A program made the translations under genes and the position numbers. The notes under the pieces were generated by a model that searched no databases, had not been told where the DNA came from, and saw only the letters and a program-made list of their open reading frames with translations. Shown here one piece after another: positions 40,716 through 50,808 of a stretch of 64,000 nucleotides of DNA; position 1 is the stretch's first letter; each line of letters begins with the position of its first letter. Source of the DNA: Phyllobacterium myrsinacearum (lineage in GTDB: Bacteria; Pseudomonadota; Alphaproteobacteria; Rhizobiales; Rhizobiaceae). The DNA lies in NCBI RefSeq assembly GCF_014138285.1, contig NZ_JACGXN010000006.1, forward strand, positions 186,001 to 250,000, written 5' to 3'.

Positions 40716-42017
40716 TTAGATTTGATCCTGTTTGAACGGGTCTGGTTTAAGTGGAATGACAATCTCCACCACGAGGCCTTTGGGCTGCCCCTTTTCGGCT
40801 CTCACCGATCCGCCGTGAAGCTCCACGGCCTGCCGGGTGATCGCCAGACCCAAGCCCACACCCGCCCTCGGGCCGCCTGTACCCTCTACCCGCACAAATG
40901 GCCGAAAAATCGCTTCCATTTCAGATTCTGGAAGACCCGGACCTGAATCTTCGACACGGATGAGCAGCGCGTTGCCATCGCTCAGTATTGCCGTACGGAT
41001 CACAACCCTGCCGCCAGTCGCACTGTACTTGATGGCATTGCGAATGACATTCTCAATTGCCCGGTAGATCAGTTCGCCGTTGGCGTAGGAAACCGCTGAG
41101 TCAATGCCGGTTACCTCAAGGCTGATGCCTTGAGCTTGTCCCTCAAATGCTCCGTCTTCCACGATAGCATTGACGAGTTCGACGAGATCGACCGGTTGTC
41201 TGTCAAACTCGTAGGGTTCGCCGGATTCCAGTTGAGCAAGTGTCAATATTTCTTCGACCAGTTCATCGAGCCTGTCGATCTCGCGGTTGATGCGCAAAAG
41301 CAGATCCGGCAACCGGGCAGGGTTCTGCCTGAGAATACCGGTCGCCGCCTGCAGACGTGACAACGGCGATCGCAGTTCATGGGAAACATCGTGAAACAGA
41401 CGTTGCTGGCTGTGGTGAAAATCATCAAGCTTGGTCGCGGCAATATCAAAGTCATGGCCGACCGCCGTTATCTCATCTTTGCGATGACCGAATGTCTTGC
41501 CGATCCGCACACTGAAATCACCCTTCGCAAGAGACCTTAATCCTGCCTGTAGAGTCTTCAGCGGCTGAAGCAGATATCTGGCCAGCCAGAGTGCCGACGC
41601 AAGGCTTGTGATGGTTCCGGCAAAGACAATCAGCCAGATGCCGCGCATCCTGTCGAAAATCGAATAGGTTGTTCGTGCCGCCGTGATGCTGGTGCAGCCC
41701 TCGGGCGTTTGGATCAATCTTGATATTGCCGTCGTCGTGGGGTCGGGTTGGCAGGCACCAAGTCCAACCTTGGTGATAATGAGGTCAACGGGTCTGTCGA
41801 ACGATGCAGCCGATGTGGCGAATTTGGCCAATGCATCGGGCCCCGAATCTTTCAGTACGGTGGCAGCTGAATCCAGGACCGCTGTCTCAATCAGGTCCTG
41901 CGCCGCTCCCTTGGGTGGTGCAAGGTCGAATATGGTGCTGATGGCGATAACGACGAGTATCGCCCCCGCGATGGTCAGTGCGAGCGTCCAGAAAAATCGC
42001 CAGAAGACGCGACCCAT
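40716..42017 (-). CDS. CpxA-like membrane sensor histidine kinase
   Basis: The 433-residue kinase has membrane helices at about 8-28 and 128-150 around a periplasmic sensor of roughly 100 residues with two Cys (LGACQPD, EGCTSI). HAMP (YLLQPLKTLQAGLRSLAKGD), HisKA (LFHDVSHELRSPLSRLQAA) and HATPase (NVIRNAIKYS, DSGPGLP, GVGLGLAITRQA) follow. The FHDVSHELRSPL H-box matches CpxA. The start overlaps the regulator stop in TAATG. It converges on prc and is divergent, with its regulator, from an RND efflux operon; sensing envelope damage is the likely task. Confidence 0.9.
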   Translation of the reverse strand: MGRVFWRFFWTLALTIAGAILVVIAISTIFDLAPPKGAAQDLIETAVLDSAATVLKDSGPDALAKFATSAASFDRPVDLIITKVGLGACQPDPTTTAISRLIQTPEGCTSITAARTTYSIFDRMRGIWLIVFAGTITSLASALWLARYLLQPLKTLQAGLRSLAKGDFSVRIGKTFGHRKDEITAVGHDFDIAATKLDDFHHSQQRLFHDVSHELRSPLSRLQAATGILRQNPARLPDLLLRINREIDRLDELVEEILTLAQLESGEPYEFDRQPVDLVELVNAIVEDGAFEGQAQGISLEVTGIDSAVSYANGELIYRAIENVIRNAIKYSATGGRVVIRTAILSDGNALLIRVEDSGPGLPESEMEAIFRPFVRVEGTGGPRAGVGLGLAITRQAVELHGGSVRAEKGQPKGLVVEIVIPLKPDPFKQDQI

Positions 42018-42706
42018 TACTGGTCCTCGACGAGTTGATAGCCCATGCCGCGTACTGACCGAATCCAGGACTGGCCGTCTGCTGCCTTTCCAAGTTTCTG
42101 TCTGATGCTGCTGATATGCACATCAATGCGGCGGTCGAAGGCCGTCAGGGGGCGGCCGAATGCGCCTTTGGAGAGGTCCTGTTTGGAGACCATCTGACCA
42201 GCGCTCCGGACGAGCACTTCAAGCAGGTTGAATTCCGTTCCGGTCAGCTCCAGGTGGTGTCCTTGCCACTCCGCTGTCCGCGAGCGCGGAAACAGCTTGA
42301 GCGCACCGGACTGCAGCAGATGCTCTTCCTGATCCTGCTTGTGACGGCCGGTCCGGCGCAGGATCGCGCGGATACGGGCCACGAGTTCACTCGGTGAGCA
42401 GGGTTTTGCCAGATAATCGTCGGCGCCGAGATTCAGCCCGGTTATGCGATCAATATTGTCGCCACGCGCACTCAACATCAGAATTGGAATCTCGCTGGAG
42501 CGCCGTATCCGCTGCATGACTTCAATGCCGTTGAGCTGAGGCATCATGATATCCAGTACGACCAGATCGTAGGAACCAGAGATGCCTTCCTCGATGCCGC
42601 GTTTCCCGTCATGCACGGCGCTGGCATCCAGACCTTCTTCCCTGAGATACTCCGAGAGGAGGCTGGTCAGCTCCACATCATCATCGACCAGCAAGACTTT
42701 CGTCAT
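42017..42706 (-). CDS. CpxR-like OmpR-family response regulator
   Basis: The 229-residue regulator is strikingly CpxR-like: VLLVDDDVELTSLLSEYL at the start, LVVLDIMMPQLNGIE with the phospho-acceptor Asp, SELVARIRAILRRT, then ELTGTEFNLLEVLV and the CpxR-type LTAFDRRIDVHISSIRQKL in the winged helix. CpxR activates envelope-stress and efflux genes. A GTAAA-N5-GTAAA box lies 64 bases upstream of its start in the divergent region to the RND genes, so autoregulation and efflux control are both plausible. Confidence 0.92.
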   Translation of the reverse strand: MTKVLLVDDDVELTSLLSEYLREEGLDASAVHDGKRGIEEGISGSYDLVVLDIMMPQLNGIEVMQRIRRSSEIPILMLSARGDNIDRITGLNLGADDYLAKPCSPSELVARIRAILRRTGRHKQDQEEHLLQSGALKLFPRSRTAEWQGHHLELTGTEFNLLEVLVRSAGQMVSKQDLSKGAFGRPLTAFDRRIDVHISSIRQKLGKAADGQSWIRSVRGMGYQLVEDQ

Positions 42707-42769
42707 GATCCGCCTCGCGCCCTGAATTCAATCTTTTCTATACCCGCTCTCATCCGGCGTGGGCCCGAT

Positions 42770-42784
42770 TTTACATAACTTTAC
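42770..42784 (-). promoter_or_regulatory. CpxR-box match GTAAA-N5-GTAAA
   Basis: On the minus strand the sequence reads GTAAAGTTATGTAAA, an exact match to the enterobacterial CpxR consensus of two GTAAA repeats with five bases between. It lies between the CpxR-like gene and the RND operon, 64 bases from the former's start codon. With a CpxR-like regulator adjacent, direct binding is the natural inference. Confidence 0.65.
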
Positions 42785-42860
42785 ACAAACTTAACGCTGC
42801 TTCACACCCAACCATTTATAGAGGCCAGCGGGGAGAACGTTGTGTGAGAAGGCCTTTATC

Positions 42861-43004
42861 GTGCGCAAATCCCCGCCCCATCGCCATATCGTGTGGCCCT
42901 TTCCCAAATCCCTGAACTTTGAACGGCTGATGAGCGCGTCTGTGCCCGGTTTCCGCTTTTACGGAAGCAGAACGGCGCGAGAGTCCTTTGAACGGATGGA
43001 TTGA
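42861..43004 (+). CDS. Possible 47-residue leader ORF before RND efflux operon
   Basis: A GTG at 42861, preceded by AGAAGG, opens a 47-codon frame rich in Arg, Pro, Phe and Ser. It ends 33 bases before the adaptor start. No family is recognised. The position suggests a leader peptide or translational coupling, but a chance frame is as likely. Confidence 0.25.
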   Translation: MRKSPPHRHIVWPFPKSLNFERLMSASVPGFRFYGSRTARESFERMD

Positions 43005-43036
43005 GCGCTGTGCAACAGAAAGAGTGTGGACCAGAA

Positions 43037-44314
43037 ATGCTAGGACAATCAGAGAAAACTGTTGGAATATTTCGCATCCAATGGGGATATGCCGGTCTGT
43101 TTGCACTCTCTCTCGTCCTCGGTGGATGTAATTCGGAACAGGCCAAACCGCCTGCCGCACAGACACGCCCGCAAGTGAGTGTCGTGACGCTGCATCCCCA
43201 ATCGGTTGCTGTCACCGCCGAATTGTCGGGCCGCACCTCGGCGTCACTGAGTGCCGATGTACGTCCGCAGGTAGGAGGCATCATTCAGTCGCGGCTCTTC
43301 GAAGAGGGCGGGGAGGTGCAGGGCGGACAGGCTTTGTACCAGATCGATCCGGCAAGCTATCAGGCGACCTACGACAGCGCGATTGCGGCACAGCAGAAGG
43401 CCGAAGCCGCTGTGCCAAGCGCCCAGGCCAAACTGGAGCGCTACCAGGGCCTGATCAAGCAGAATGCAATCAGCAAGCAGGATCTCGATGATGCCGTGGC
43501 TTCGCTTGCGCAAGCGAATGCTGACGTGGCTTCTGCCAAAGCCAGCACCGAAACAGCGCGCATCAATCTCGCCTATACGAAAATCACCGCCCCAATCTCC
43601 GGCCGCATCGGCAAGTCGTCATTGACACCGGGTGCGCTGGTGACTGCGAGCCAGGATACGGCGCTTGCAACCATTCGCACCCTTGATCCCATCAACGTCG
43701 ACGTATCGCAGTCGAGCACGAACCTGCTCAATCTTCGTCAGGCTATCATGGACGGCCGAGTGAAACTGAGCGGAACCAATGTGAGCGTAAAGCTCAAACT
43801 CGACAACGGCACAACCTTTGTGCACACGGGCAAGATGGAATTCGCCGAGGCCAATGTCGACCAGACGACGGGCACCTTTGCCTTGCGCGCACAGTTCCCC
43901 AATCCGGATCGGTTGCTCTTGCCCGGCATGTATGTGCGTGCCGTTGTCGAGGAAGGTATCGCCGAGAACAGCTTCGTTGTGCCTCAGCGCGCGGTTACCC
44001 GCAACGCCAAGGGTGAGGCGACGACTCTTGTCGTCAACGCTGACGGAAAGGTCGAGGAGCGCGTACTCGGCATTCGCAACACGGTCGGCAACAACTGGTT
44101 GGTGGAGAAGGGAGTCAACGACGGTGACCGGGTCATCGTGGAGGGCTCCCAGTTCGCCCGCGCCGGCCAGAGTGCAACACCCGTCGAAGTGACGATTGAC
44201 GATGTGACTGGCGAGGTCAAGGAGCAGAAGCAGGCCGCTCTTCCTCAGCCGGCGCTGGCTGACGCTGCCAACCCTGAACAGAAGCCGGCGTCAGACGCCA
44301 CAGCCAAGAACTGA
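43037..44314 (+). CDS. RND efflux periplasmic adaptor (AcrA/BepD-type lipoprotein)
   Basis: The protein (425 residues from 43037) has a lipobox LVLGGC after one hydrophobic segment, so the mature protein is lipid-anchored in the periplasm. It has lipoyl halves (VRPQVGGIIQSRLFEEGGEV; NLAYTKITAPISGRIG), an alpha-hairpin between them (about 110-175), a beta-barrel domain, and a membrane-proximal domain ending before a low-complexity Ala/Pro tail. It links the inner-membrane pump to the outer-membrane channel encoded downstream. A longer TTG-initiated frame from 43001 is less likely. The spacing to the pump gene is nine bases. Confidence 0.9.
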   Translation: MLGQSEKTVGIFRIQWGYAGLFALSLVLGGCNSEQAKPPAAQTRPQVSVVTLHPQSVAVTAELSGRTSASLSADVRPQVGGIIQSRLFEEGGEVQGGQALYQIDPASYQATYDSAIAAQQKAEAAVPSAQAKLERYQGLIKQNAISKQDLDDAVASLAQANADVASAKASTETARINLAYTKITAPISGRIGKSSLTPGALVTASQDTALATIRTLDPINVDVSQSSTNLLNLRQAIMDGRVKLSGTNVSVKLKLDNGTTFVHTGKMEFAEANVDQTTGTFALRAQFPNPDRLLLPGMYVRAVVEEGIAENSFVVPQRAVTRNAKGEATTLVVNADGKVEERVLGIRNTVGNNWLVEKGVNDGDRVIVEGSQFARAGQSATPVEVTIDDVTGEVKEQKQAALPQPALADAANPEQKPASDATAKN

Positions 44315-44323
44315 GGGTCCCCC

Positions 44324-47300
44324 ATGTCCGGCTTCTTTATCAACCGTCCGATCTTTGCCTGGGTGATTGCCATCGTCATCATGCTTGGTGGTCTGCTTGC
44401 GCTGAATTCCCTGTCGGTATCGCGCTATCCCCAGATCGCTCCAACCACCGTCAGCATCAGCGGCTCCTATCCCGGCGCCGACGCGCAAACCGTTGAAAAC
44501 TCAGTGACGAAGGTCATCGAGCAGGGAATGACCGGTATCGATGATCTGGATTATATGACCTCGACATCAAGCTCGACGGGAAGCACGAGTATCTCGTTGA
44601 CCTTTACGAGTGCCGCTAATCCTGACGTGGCTCAGATGCAGGTTCAGAACAAGCTGCAGCTTGTCACGTCACAACTGCCGCAAATCGTTCAGAGCAACGG
44701 ACTGACAGTCACCAAATCGTCGACAGGTTTCCTCATGGTTGTCGCGTTTGTTTCGACCGACGGGAAAATGACGTCCACCGATCTTGCGGATTATGTCGAC
44801 AGCACCCTCAACGATACGCTCAAGCGTGTCGAAGGCGTTGGCTCAACCCAGTTGTTCGGTGCCAGCTATTCGATGCGGATATGGCTTGATCCGGATAAAC
44901 TGGCAAAATATGCGCTCATGCCGAGCGATGTTTCCACGGCAATTGAGGCGCAGAATACGCAGGTTTCCGCCGGGCAGCTCGGTGCTTTGCCGGCACGGCA
45001 GGGGCAGCAACTCAACGCGACGGTGACGGCGAGAAGCCGTCTCCAGACACCTGAACAGTTCCGCAATATCATTCTCAAAAGCGCAACGGATGGTTCGCTT
45101 GTCCGTCTCAACGATGTGGCAAGAGTGGAGATCGGTGCGGAGAGTTACACGACAAGCGCTGCCTATAACGGGATGCCTGCTGCTGGTCTTGCTATCAATC
45201 TGGCCACCGGTGCCAACGCTATCGATGCTGCTGAAGCGGTGCAGTCCGCCATATCCCGTCTTTCGTCAACCTTTCCGGAAGGGGTGAAGGTCTACTACCC
45301 CTACGACACCACGCCGTTCGTTCTTCTCTCGATTGAGGAGGTCGTCAAGACACTGATAGAGGCTATTGTCCTTGTCTTCGTGGTGATGTTTGTCTTCCTG
45401 CAAAACATCAGGGCAACGCTTATCCCTTCCATCGCCGTGCCGGTGGTGCTTCTTGGGACGTTTGGCGTGCTCGCCATGGCGGGCTATTCCATCAACACCC
45501 TGACGATGTTCGCCATGGTGCTGGCCATCGGTCTCCTCGTGGACGACGCGATCGTCGTTGTCGAGAATGTCGAACGCGTCATGCAGGAGGAAAAGCTGCC
45601 TCCCAAAGAGGCCACGCAAAAATCGATGAAGGAAATTACCGGCGCGCTTGTCGGCATCGCCACCGTATTGTCTGCGGTGTTTGTACCCATGGCTTTCTTC
45701 GGCGGTTCAACCGGTATCATTTATCGCCAGTTCTCCATTACCATCGTTGCCGCTATGGTGCTTTCCGTAGTGGTTGCGCTGGTGCTGACGCCTGCACTTT
45801 GCGCAACGATCCTGCGTGCGCCAACAGATCACGCCGAACGCAAGGGTATTTTCGGTTGGTTCAACCGGGCTTTTGACCGTAGCACCACGGCTTACCGCAA
45901 TGGGGCGCAGGGCATCATTCATCGCGGAAAACGCTTCCTGATCATCTTCCTTGCCATCGCAATTGCCATGGGCTGGATGTTCGTGCGCCTTCCAAGTTCA
46001 TTCCTGCCCGAAGAGGATCAGGGGATATTGATCACCAGTGTCCAGTTGCCGGTGGGTGCCACGCAGGATCGGACATTGCGCGTGCTCAAACAGGTGTCCG
46101 ACCATTTCCTGAACGATGAGAAGGATGCGGTCGACGGTGTCTTCACAACCGCCGGTTTCGGTTTCGGCGGATCCGGTCAGAACGTCGGTATCGCCTTTGT
46201 CAGGCTCAAGGATTTTGCTTCGCGTCAGTCCAAGCAGCTCGCGGCGAATGCAGTGTCCGGCCGGGCCATGCGGGTATTTTCCCAAATCAAGGATGCCCGC
46301 GTGTTCGCCTTCAACCCGCCGGCGATCCAGGGCATGGGCAATTCCAATGGATTCGAGTTCTACCTCCAGGATGTCAATGGTGCTGGCCACGATGCATTGA
46401 TGCAGACGCGCAATAAGCTGCTGGCTCTTGCGGGCCAGAACAAGCTTCTCGCCAATGTGCGTCCGAATGGCCAGGAGGACGAGCCTCAGTTCGCGATCGA
46501 CATCGACCAGGAGAAGGCCAGCGCGCTCGGTGTCAGTCTTTCCGACATCAACACGACACTCTCCACCGCCTGGGGCAGCGACTACGTCAATGATTTCATC
46601 GATCGCGGCCGTGTGAAACCCGTGTATCTGCAATCGGACAAGGATTTCCGCATGCAACCGGAGGATCTCGACAAATGGCATGTACGCAACGCATCCGGTG
46701 ACATGGTGCCATTCTCGGCCTTTGCCTCCAGTCACTGGACGTTCGGCTCGCCCCGGCTCGAGCGGTTCAATGGCTCTGCCGCTGTTGATATTCAGGGTGC
46801 TGCCGCTTCGGGCGTCAGTTCCGGTGCGGCGATGGACGAGATTGACAACCTCATGGCCCAGTTGCCGGCGGGATATTCCCATGAATGGACCGGTCTTTCG
46901 GCGCAGGAAAAGCTTTCTGGCAATCAGGCTACATCTCTCTATGCCATATCTGTGCTTGTCGTTTTCCTGTGTCTGGCAGCGCTTTACGAAAGCTGGTCGA
47001 TCCCATTTGCCGTGATGCTGTCGGTCCCCATTGGCATTTTCGGAGCGCTTTTGGCAGCGAGTCTGTTTGGCCAGACCAACGACGTCTATTTCAAGGTCGG
47101 TTTGCTGACAACGGTCGGTCTTGCCGCAAAAAACGCCATTCTGATCGTGGAATTTGCCATCGAGCGGCAAACCGCCGGCTTGGGGCTGGTGGAGGCGACA
47201 CTGGAGGCCGCGCGCCAGCGTCTGCGCCCGATCCTGATGACATCCTTCGCATTCATCCTGGGCGTGACGCCCCTTGCCACGGCAAGCGGTGCTGGGTCAG

Positions 47301-47476
47301 GTGCCCAGAATTCCATCGGTATCGGTGTCATGGGCGGCATGATCGCGGCGACAGTGCTCGGCGTGTTCTTTGTACCGCTGCTTTTCGTTGCAGTCAGGCG
47401 CTTGTTCAGCCGCAGGTCTGCCGAGGTGAATGAAACAACCGAAGACGGACAGACAGCCAAACTCGGTTCGAACTAG
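44324..47476 (+). CDS. RND multidrug efflux pump (AcrB/BepE-type, HAE1)
   Basis: This 1050-residue pump has the 12-helix HAE1 layout with two large periplasmic loops. The N-terminus [20 protein letters not shown] is diagnostic, and the proton-relay Asp pair lies in [20 protein letters not shown] (helix 4). The second half has a Lys-containing helix ([15 protein letters not shown]) that completes the relay. It would expel hydrophobic drugs, dyes, detergents or bile acids using the proton gradient. It resembles Brucella BepE and AcrB. The adaptor and the outer-membrane channel flank it with nine-base gaps, so the operon encodes a self-sufficient tripartite pump. Confidence 0.95.
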   Translation: MSGFFINRPIFAWVIAIVIMLGGLLALNSLSVSRYPQIAPTTVSISGSYPGADAQTVENSVTKVIEQGMTGIDDLDYMTSTSSSTGSTSISLTFTSAANPDVAQMQVQNKLQLVTSQLPQIVQSNGLTVTKSSTGFLMVVAFVSTDGKMTSTDLADYVDSTLNDTLKRVEGVGSTQLFGASYSMRIWLDPDKLAKYALMPSDVSTAIEAQNTQVSAGQLGALPARQGQQLNATVTARSRLQTPEQFRNIILKSATDGSLVRLNDVARVEIGAESYTTSAAYNGMPAAGLAINLATGANAIDAAEAVQSAISRLSSTFPEGVKVYYPYDTTPFVLLSIEEVVKTLIEAIVLVFVVMFVFLQNIRATLIPSIAVPVVLLGTFGVLAMAGYSINTLTMFAMVLAIGLLVDDAIVVVENVERVMQEEKLPPKEATQKSMKEITGALVGIATVLSAVFVPMAFFGGSTGIIYRQFSITIVAAMVLSVVVALVLTPALCATILRAPTDHAERKGIFGWFNRAFDRSTTAYRNGAQGIIHRGKRFLIIFLAIAIAMGWMFVRLPSSFLPEEDQGILITSVQLPVGATQDRTLRVLKQVSDHFLNDEKDAVDGVFTTAGFGFGGSGQNVGIAFVRLKDFASRQSKQLAANAVSGRAMRVFSQIKDARVFAFNPPAIQGMGNSNGFEFYLQDVNGAGHDALMQTRNKLLALAGQNKLLANVRPNGQEDEPQFAIDIDQEKASALGVSLSDINTTLSTAWGSDYVNDFIDRGRVKPVYLQSDKDFRMQPEDLDKWHVRNASGDMVPFSAFASSHWTFGSPRLERFNGSAAVDIQGAAASGVSSGAAMDEIDNLMAQLPAGYSHEWTGLSAQEKLSGNQATSLYAISVLVVFLCLAALYESWSIPFAVMLSVPIGIFGALLAASLFGQTNDVYFKVGLLTTVGLAAKNAILIVEFAIERQTAGLGLVEATLEAARQRLRPILMTSFAFILGVTPLATASGAGSGAQNSIGIGVMGGMIAATVLGVFFVPLLFVAVRRLFSRRSAEVNETTEDGQTAKLGSN

Positions 47477-47485
47477 GCCATCCCA

Positions 47486-49048
47486 ATGAGAACTTCCAAG
47501 ATGGATGAAATGACAAAAATGACATCAGCTGCCGGTGATCCGGGCCTTTTGAGAAAACAGCAATTTCGCATCAGGCAAATGCTCGGGCTTCTTGTCTTGA
47601 GCTCCTGTCTGGCCGGCTGCGTCGTTGGGCCGGATTACCAGAAGCCGTTGATCTCGATGCCCGGCAAATGGGGAAGCAGCAAACAGGCAAAAGCGCCGAA
47701 GCCGGCCGAGCTGTCCAACTGGTGGCAGCGGCTGCGCGATCCCGAGCTGAATGCACTTGTTGAAGAGGCCGTGGCAGGCAATCTGGACGTCGCATCTGCC
47801 AAGGCAAAAATCCGCGAAGCACGCGCGACGTATAGGCAGACGGCCGGCACGCTTCTGCCATCCGTTGACGGTTCGGCATCAGCAACCCGCACGAGAACGA
47901 GCGCCGCTAGTACAGGCACGTCCGCACAGATTTCAAGCCAGTTCGAGACGGGCTTTGATGCCAGCTGGGAACTTGATCTTTTCGGCGCGAACAAGCGCAG
48001 TACCGAAGCAGCGAAATATGGGCTGGATGCAGCGGGCGAGGATCTTCGATCCACATCGCTGACTTTGGTCGGTGATGTGACTTCCTATTATGCTCAGGCG
48101 CGGGGTTATCAGGCGCGTATCGCATTGGCCCGGCGGACTGCGGCTTCGCAGCGGGAAACAGCGGCTCTCACGCGAACGAAATTTGAAGCCGGGTCATCGT
48201 CGGCAGTTGACGTGGCAAATGCCTCGGGACTCGCAAACAGCACTGAAGCGGAAATACCCTCGCTTGAGACAAGTTATGCAGAAGCGGTGCATCGCCTTTC
48301 GGTGCTGACGGGCAGGCCGCCAGCTGCCCTGACCGAAAGGCTGAAACGCAGTACCCCTATCCCCACACCGCGTTTGCCTGTGCCCACAGGTGTTCCGGCA
48401 GATATTCTTTTGACGCGACCTGATGTGAGGATGGCAGAGCGCCAATACGCGCAATACACTGCAAAAGTCGGTCAGGCCGAGGCGGCGCGTTATCCCAGTG
48501 TCAGCCTGACAGGCAATATTGACACGACAGCGCTGAACGTCGGGGATCTCGGCAAAAACTCCAGCATCGGGTGGTCGTTCGGTCCGACATTGAGCGTACC
48601 GCTTTTCAGCGGCGGCCAGAAGAAGGCGGCTGTTGAAGTCGCGCAGGCACAGCGGGATCAATATTTTGTTGCCTATCGATCTTCCGTTCTCACCGCGCTG
48701 GAGGATGTGGAAAATGCCATCGTGTCGCTGGCGCAGGAGCGTATCCGAAATGGAAAGCTTGCCGCCTCGGCCAAGCATTATCGCGACGCAGCCAGCCTGT
48801 CGCGGTCATTGTATCAAAGCGGAACATCGAGCTTTCTTGATGTCCTCGACGCAGAGCGGTCTCTCTATACTGCGGAAGATGCACTCCTCCAAAGCCGCGT
48901 GGCCATTGCGACCGACTATATCGCTCTCAACAAGGCACTTGGCGGCGGCTGGAGCGGTTTGATTGATGCCGGCAAACCAGAGGTCAAGGATACCAACACC
49001 GGGCCGCATATCACGACCAGCAACCGGCAACTCGCGCAACAGCAATAG
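47486..49048 (+). CDS. RND outer-membrane efflux lipoprotein (NodT/OprM family)
   Basis: The 520-residue protein has a lipobox (LSSCLAGC) after a hydrophobic segment and the family opening VVGPDYQKP. Two outer-membrane-efflux repeats follow, with the barrel/helix pattern FDASWELDLFGANKRS and LSVPLFSGGQKKAAVEVAQAQ. It would form the trimeric TolC-like exit duct. Brucella bep operons lack their own channel gene and use BepC; here the channel is included, which makes the operon complete. The tail is a short Gln-rich stretch. Confidence 0.92.
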   Translation: MRTSKMDEMTKMTSAAGDPGLLRKQQFRIRQMLGLLVLSSCLAGCVVGPDYQKPLISMPGKWGSSKQAKAPKPAELSNWWQRLRDPELNALVEEAVAGNLDVASAKAKIREARATYRQTAGTLLPSVDGSASATRTRTSAASTGTSAQISSQFETGFDASWELDLFGANKRSTEAAKYGLDAAGEDLRSTSLTLVGDVTSYYAQARGYQARIALARRTAASQRETAALTRTKFEAGSSSAVDVANASGLANSTEAEIPSLETSYAEAVHRLSVLTGRPPAALTERLKRSTPIPTPRLPVPTGVPADILLTRPDVRMAERQYAQYTAKVGQAEAARYPSVSLTGNIDTTALNVGDLGKNSSIGWSFGPTLSVPLFSGGQKKAAVEVAQAQRDQYFVAYRSSVLTALEDVENAIVSLAQERIRNGKLAASAKHYRDAASLSRSLYQSGTSSFLDVLDAERSLYTAEDALLQSRVAIATDYIALNKALGGGWSGLIDAGKPEVKDTNTGPHITTSNRQLAQQQ

Positions 49049-49200
49049 TCTGGTTTAAAATGATGGTGTCTCATTTATGCGGGGTTCTCTGGCATAAAAG
49101 CCGGTATGTACCCCAATGTCCCGCAGCCGCCGTCCAAATTTCGGGCGCTGATTTCACTTGGATTTTTAGTGATACAAGTGTTCATCAACTTAGGTTTCAA

Positions 49201-49221
49201 TAGGTCAACATTATTGACCTA
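49201..49221. promoter_or_regulatory. Inverted repeat TAGGTCAA-N5-TTGACCTA upstream of amino-acid permease
   Basis: The eight-base arms are perfect. The element lies about 100 bases before the permease start, and TTGACC could also serve as a -35 box. It is a good candidate operator for the permease gene. Confidence 0.5.
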
Positions 49222-49319
49222 CACTGTGCTCCCGTATGCGCCGATCCATGTAATATCCCGCCGACTTTAGAGTCGCATTGACGATTGCATCATGACATCG
49301 GCCAGGAGGAGGGACCGCT

Positions 49320-50717
49320 ATGACTATGTCGAGCCAATCAGAGAATCTGTCCGGTGACGGTGATCTGGCACGCAAACTCAAGAGCCGCCATATCCATATG
49401 ATAGCCATTGGCGGCGCCATCGGCGTTGGTCTGTTTCTTGGATCCGGGAAGGCCATATCAATGGCCGGACCCGGGTTGTTGCTGAGCTATGCCGTCGGCG
49501 GTATTGCCGTGTTCTTCATTATGCGGGCACTCGGCGAATTGCTTCTGCACAAGCCTGTTGCCGGTTCATTTGCCACCTACGCGGAAGAATATGTCGGGCC
49601 TTTTGCCGGTTTTGCCACGGGCTGGTCCTATTGGTTCATGTGGGTGGTTATCGGCATGGCCGAGATCACGGCCGTCGGCGTCTATATCCATTACTGGCTG
49701 CCGAATGTGCCGCAATGGGTGCCCGCTATGGTGACCCTGGCGGTGCTTTATATCGTGAATGTCGTCGCGGTGCGGCTGTTTGGTGAGCTTGAATTCTGGT
49801 TCGCCCTCATAAAGGTTGTCACGATTGTAGCGTTGATCCTTGGCGGGCTTGCCGTTATTGTCTTTCGGATCGGCGAACTTGGACAGCAGGCCAGTTTCTC
49901 CAATCTGTGGACGCATGGCGGGTTTTTGCCTTTCGGCGCGCTCGGTGCTGTTCTGGCCCTGCAGATGGTCATGTTCGCCTATCAGGGCGTGGAGCTGATA
50001 GGCGTCACCGCGGGTGAAGCCGAGAACCCGGAAGATGTACTGCCGCGTGCTACCAACGGCATCATCTGGCGAATCCTGATTTTCTATCTTGGTGCTCTGG
50101 CCGTTATCATGGCTCTTCTGCCCTGGAATCAGCTCGACCCGAATACCAGCCCGTTTGTTTTCGTGTTCGACAAACTCGGACTGAGCATCGCAGCCGATGT
50201 GATCAATTTCGTTGTCATCACCGCTGCTGCCTCATCATGCAACAGCGGTATTTTCAGCAATGGCCGCATGCTGTTTACATTGGCGCGTGCCGGTCAGGCG
50301 CCCCGCATATTTGGCAGGGTCAGCCGCAACCATGTGCCATTCTACGGCATCACGGCCTCAACAGCGGTCATGTCCATCGGCGTGGTGCTGAACTATGTCG
50401 TGCCGGAACAGGCCTTTATCTGGATTACCAGCATCTCTCTGGTTGGCAGCCTGTGGACCTGGTCAATCATTATGATCGCGCATCTCGGCTATCGCCGCGC
50501 CGTCGCCAGAGGCGAGGCGAACCCCGTGCATTTCCGCATGCCGGGAGCTCCGGTTGCCAACTGGCTGGTCGTGGCGTTCCTGCTGATGGTCGCTGTCTTC
50601 CTGGGCTTTGATCCATCAACCCGTGTCGCGCTTTATGTGGCGCCAATCTGGTTTGGGCTGTTGGCAATTGCCTATCAGTTCACAAAGCGTCAGCGGGCAC
50701 CTGTTTTGACCACCTGA
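49320..50717 (+). CDS. Amino-acid permease (APC superfamily, CycA/ProY-like)
   Basis: This 465-residue transporter with 12 helices belongs to the amino-acid transporter family. SRHIHMIAIGGAIGVGLFLGSG is the classic helix-1 motif, followed by GPGLLLSYAVGG and ALGELLLHKPVAGSFATYA. EAENPEDVLPRAT on the cytoplasmic side is also characteristic. Such proteins import D-Ala/D-Ser/Gly, Pro, GABA or aromatic amino acids by proton symport; this one looks most like the CycA/ProY group. AGGAGGAGGG directly precedes the ATG. The inverted repeat at 49201 may control it, and a terminator follows at 50809. Confidence 0.9.
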   Translation: MTMSSQSENLSGDGDLARKLKSRHIHMIAIGGAIGVGLFLGSGKAISMAGPGLLLSYAVGGIAVFFIMRALGELLLHKPVAGSFATYAEEYVGPFAGFATGWSYWFMWVVIGMAEITAVGVYIHYWLPNVPQWVPAMVTLAVLYIVNVVAVRLFGELEFWFALIKVVTIVALILGGLAVIVFRIGELGQQASFSNLWTHGGFLPFGALGAVLALQMVMFAYQGVELIGVTAGEAENPEDVLPRATNGIIWRILIFYLGALAVIMALLPWNQLDPNTSPFVFVFDKLGLSIAADVINFVVITAAASSCNSGIFSNGRMLFTLARAGQAPRIFGRVSRNHVPFYGITASTAVMSIGVVLNYVVPEQAFIWITSISLVGSLWTWSIIMIAHLGYRRAVARGEANPVHFRMPGAPVANWLVVAFLLMVAVFLGFDPSTRVALYVAPIWFGLLAIAYQFTKRQRAPVLTT

Positions 50718-50735
50718 TGGTGTCTTGACGGAAAC

Positions 50736-50764
50736 AAAAAACGGCGAGCCGTGAAGCTCGCCGT
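50736..50764 (-). terminator. Rho-independent terminator of porin gene (minus strand)
   Basis: ACGGCGAGC (50741-50749) pairs with GCTCGCCGT (50756-50764) around a six-base loop. On the minus strand the stem is followed by five T residues (50736-50740). It lies about 90 bases after the porin stop. Confidence 0.8.
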
Positions 50765-50808
50765 CTCTGCAAAGGATTTGACTGGAGATCGTATCAACTT
50801 TGCTATCT

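Larger units (their letters stand above)
42707..43036. other. Divergent regulatory stretch between cpxR-like and RND genes
   Basis: The stretch contains the CpxR-box match (42770-42784), an AT-rich TTTACATAACTTTACAC region suited to promoters, the possible leader frame (42861-43004), and CTTTGAACGG repeated directly about 75 bases apart. Promoters for both divergent units should lie here. Confidence 0.5.

Noticed and set aside
45998-47170. 390-codon antisense frame over the RND pump gene
   Set aside because: The pump is complete and highly conserved on the plus strand. The antisense frame is a codon-bias artefact typical of GC-rich genes.
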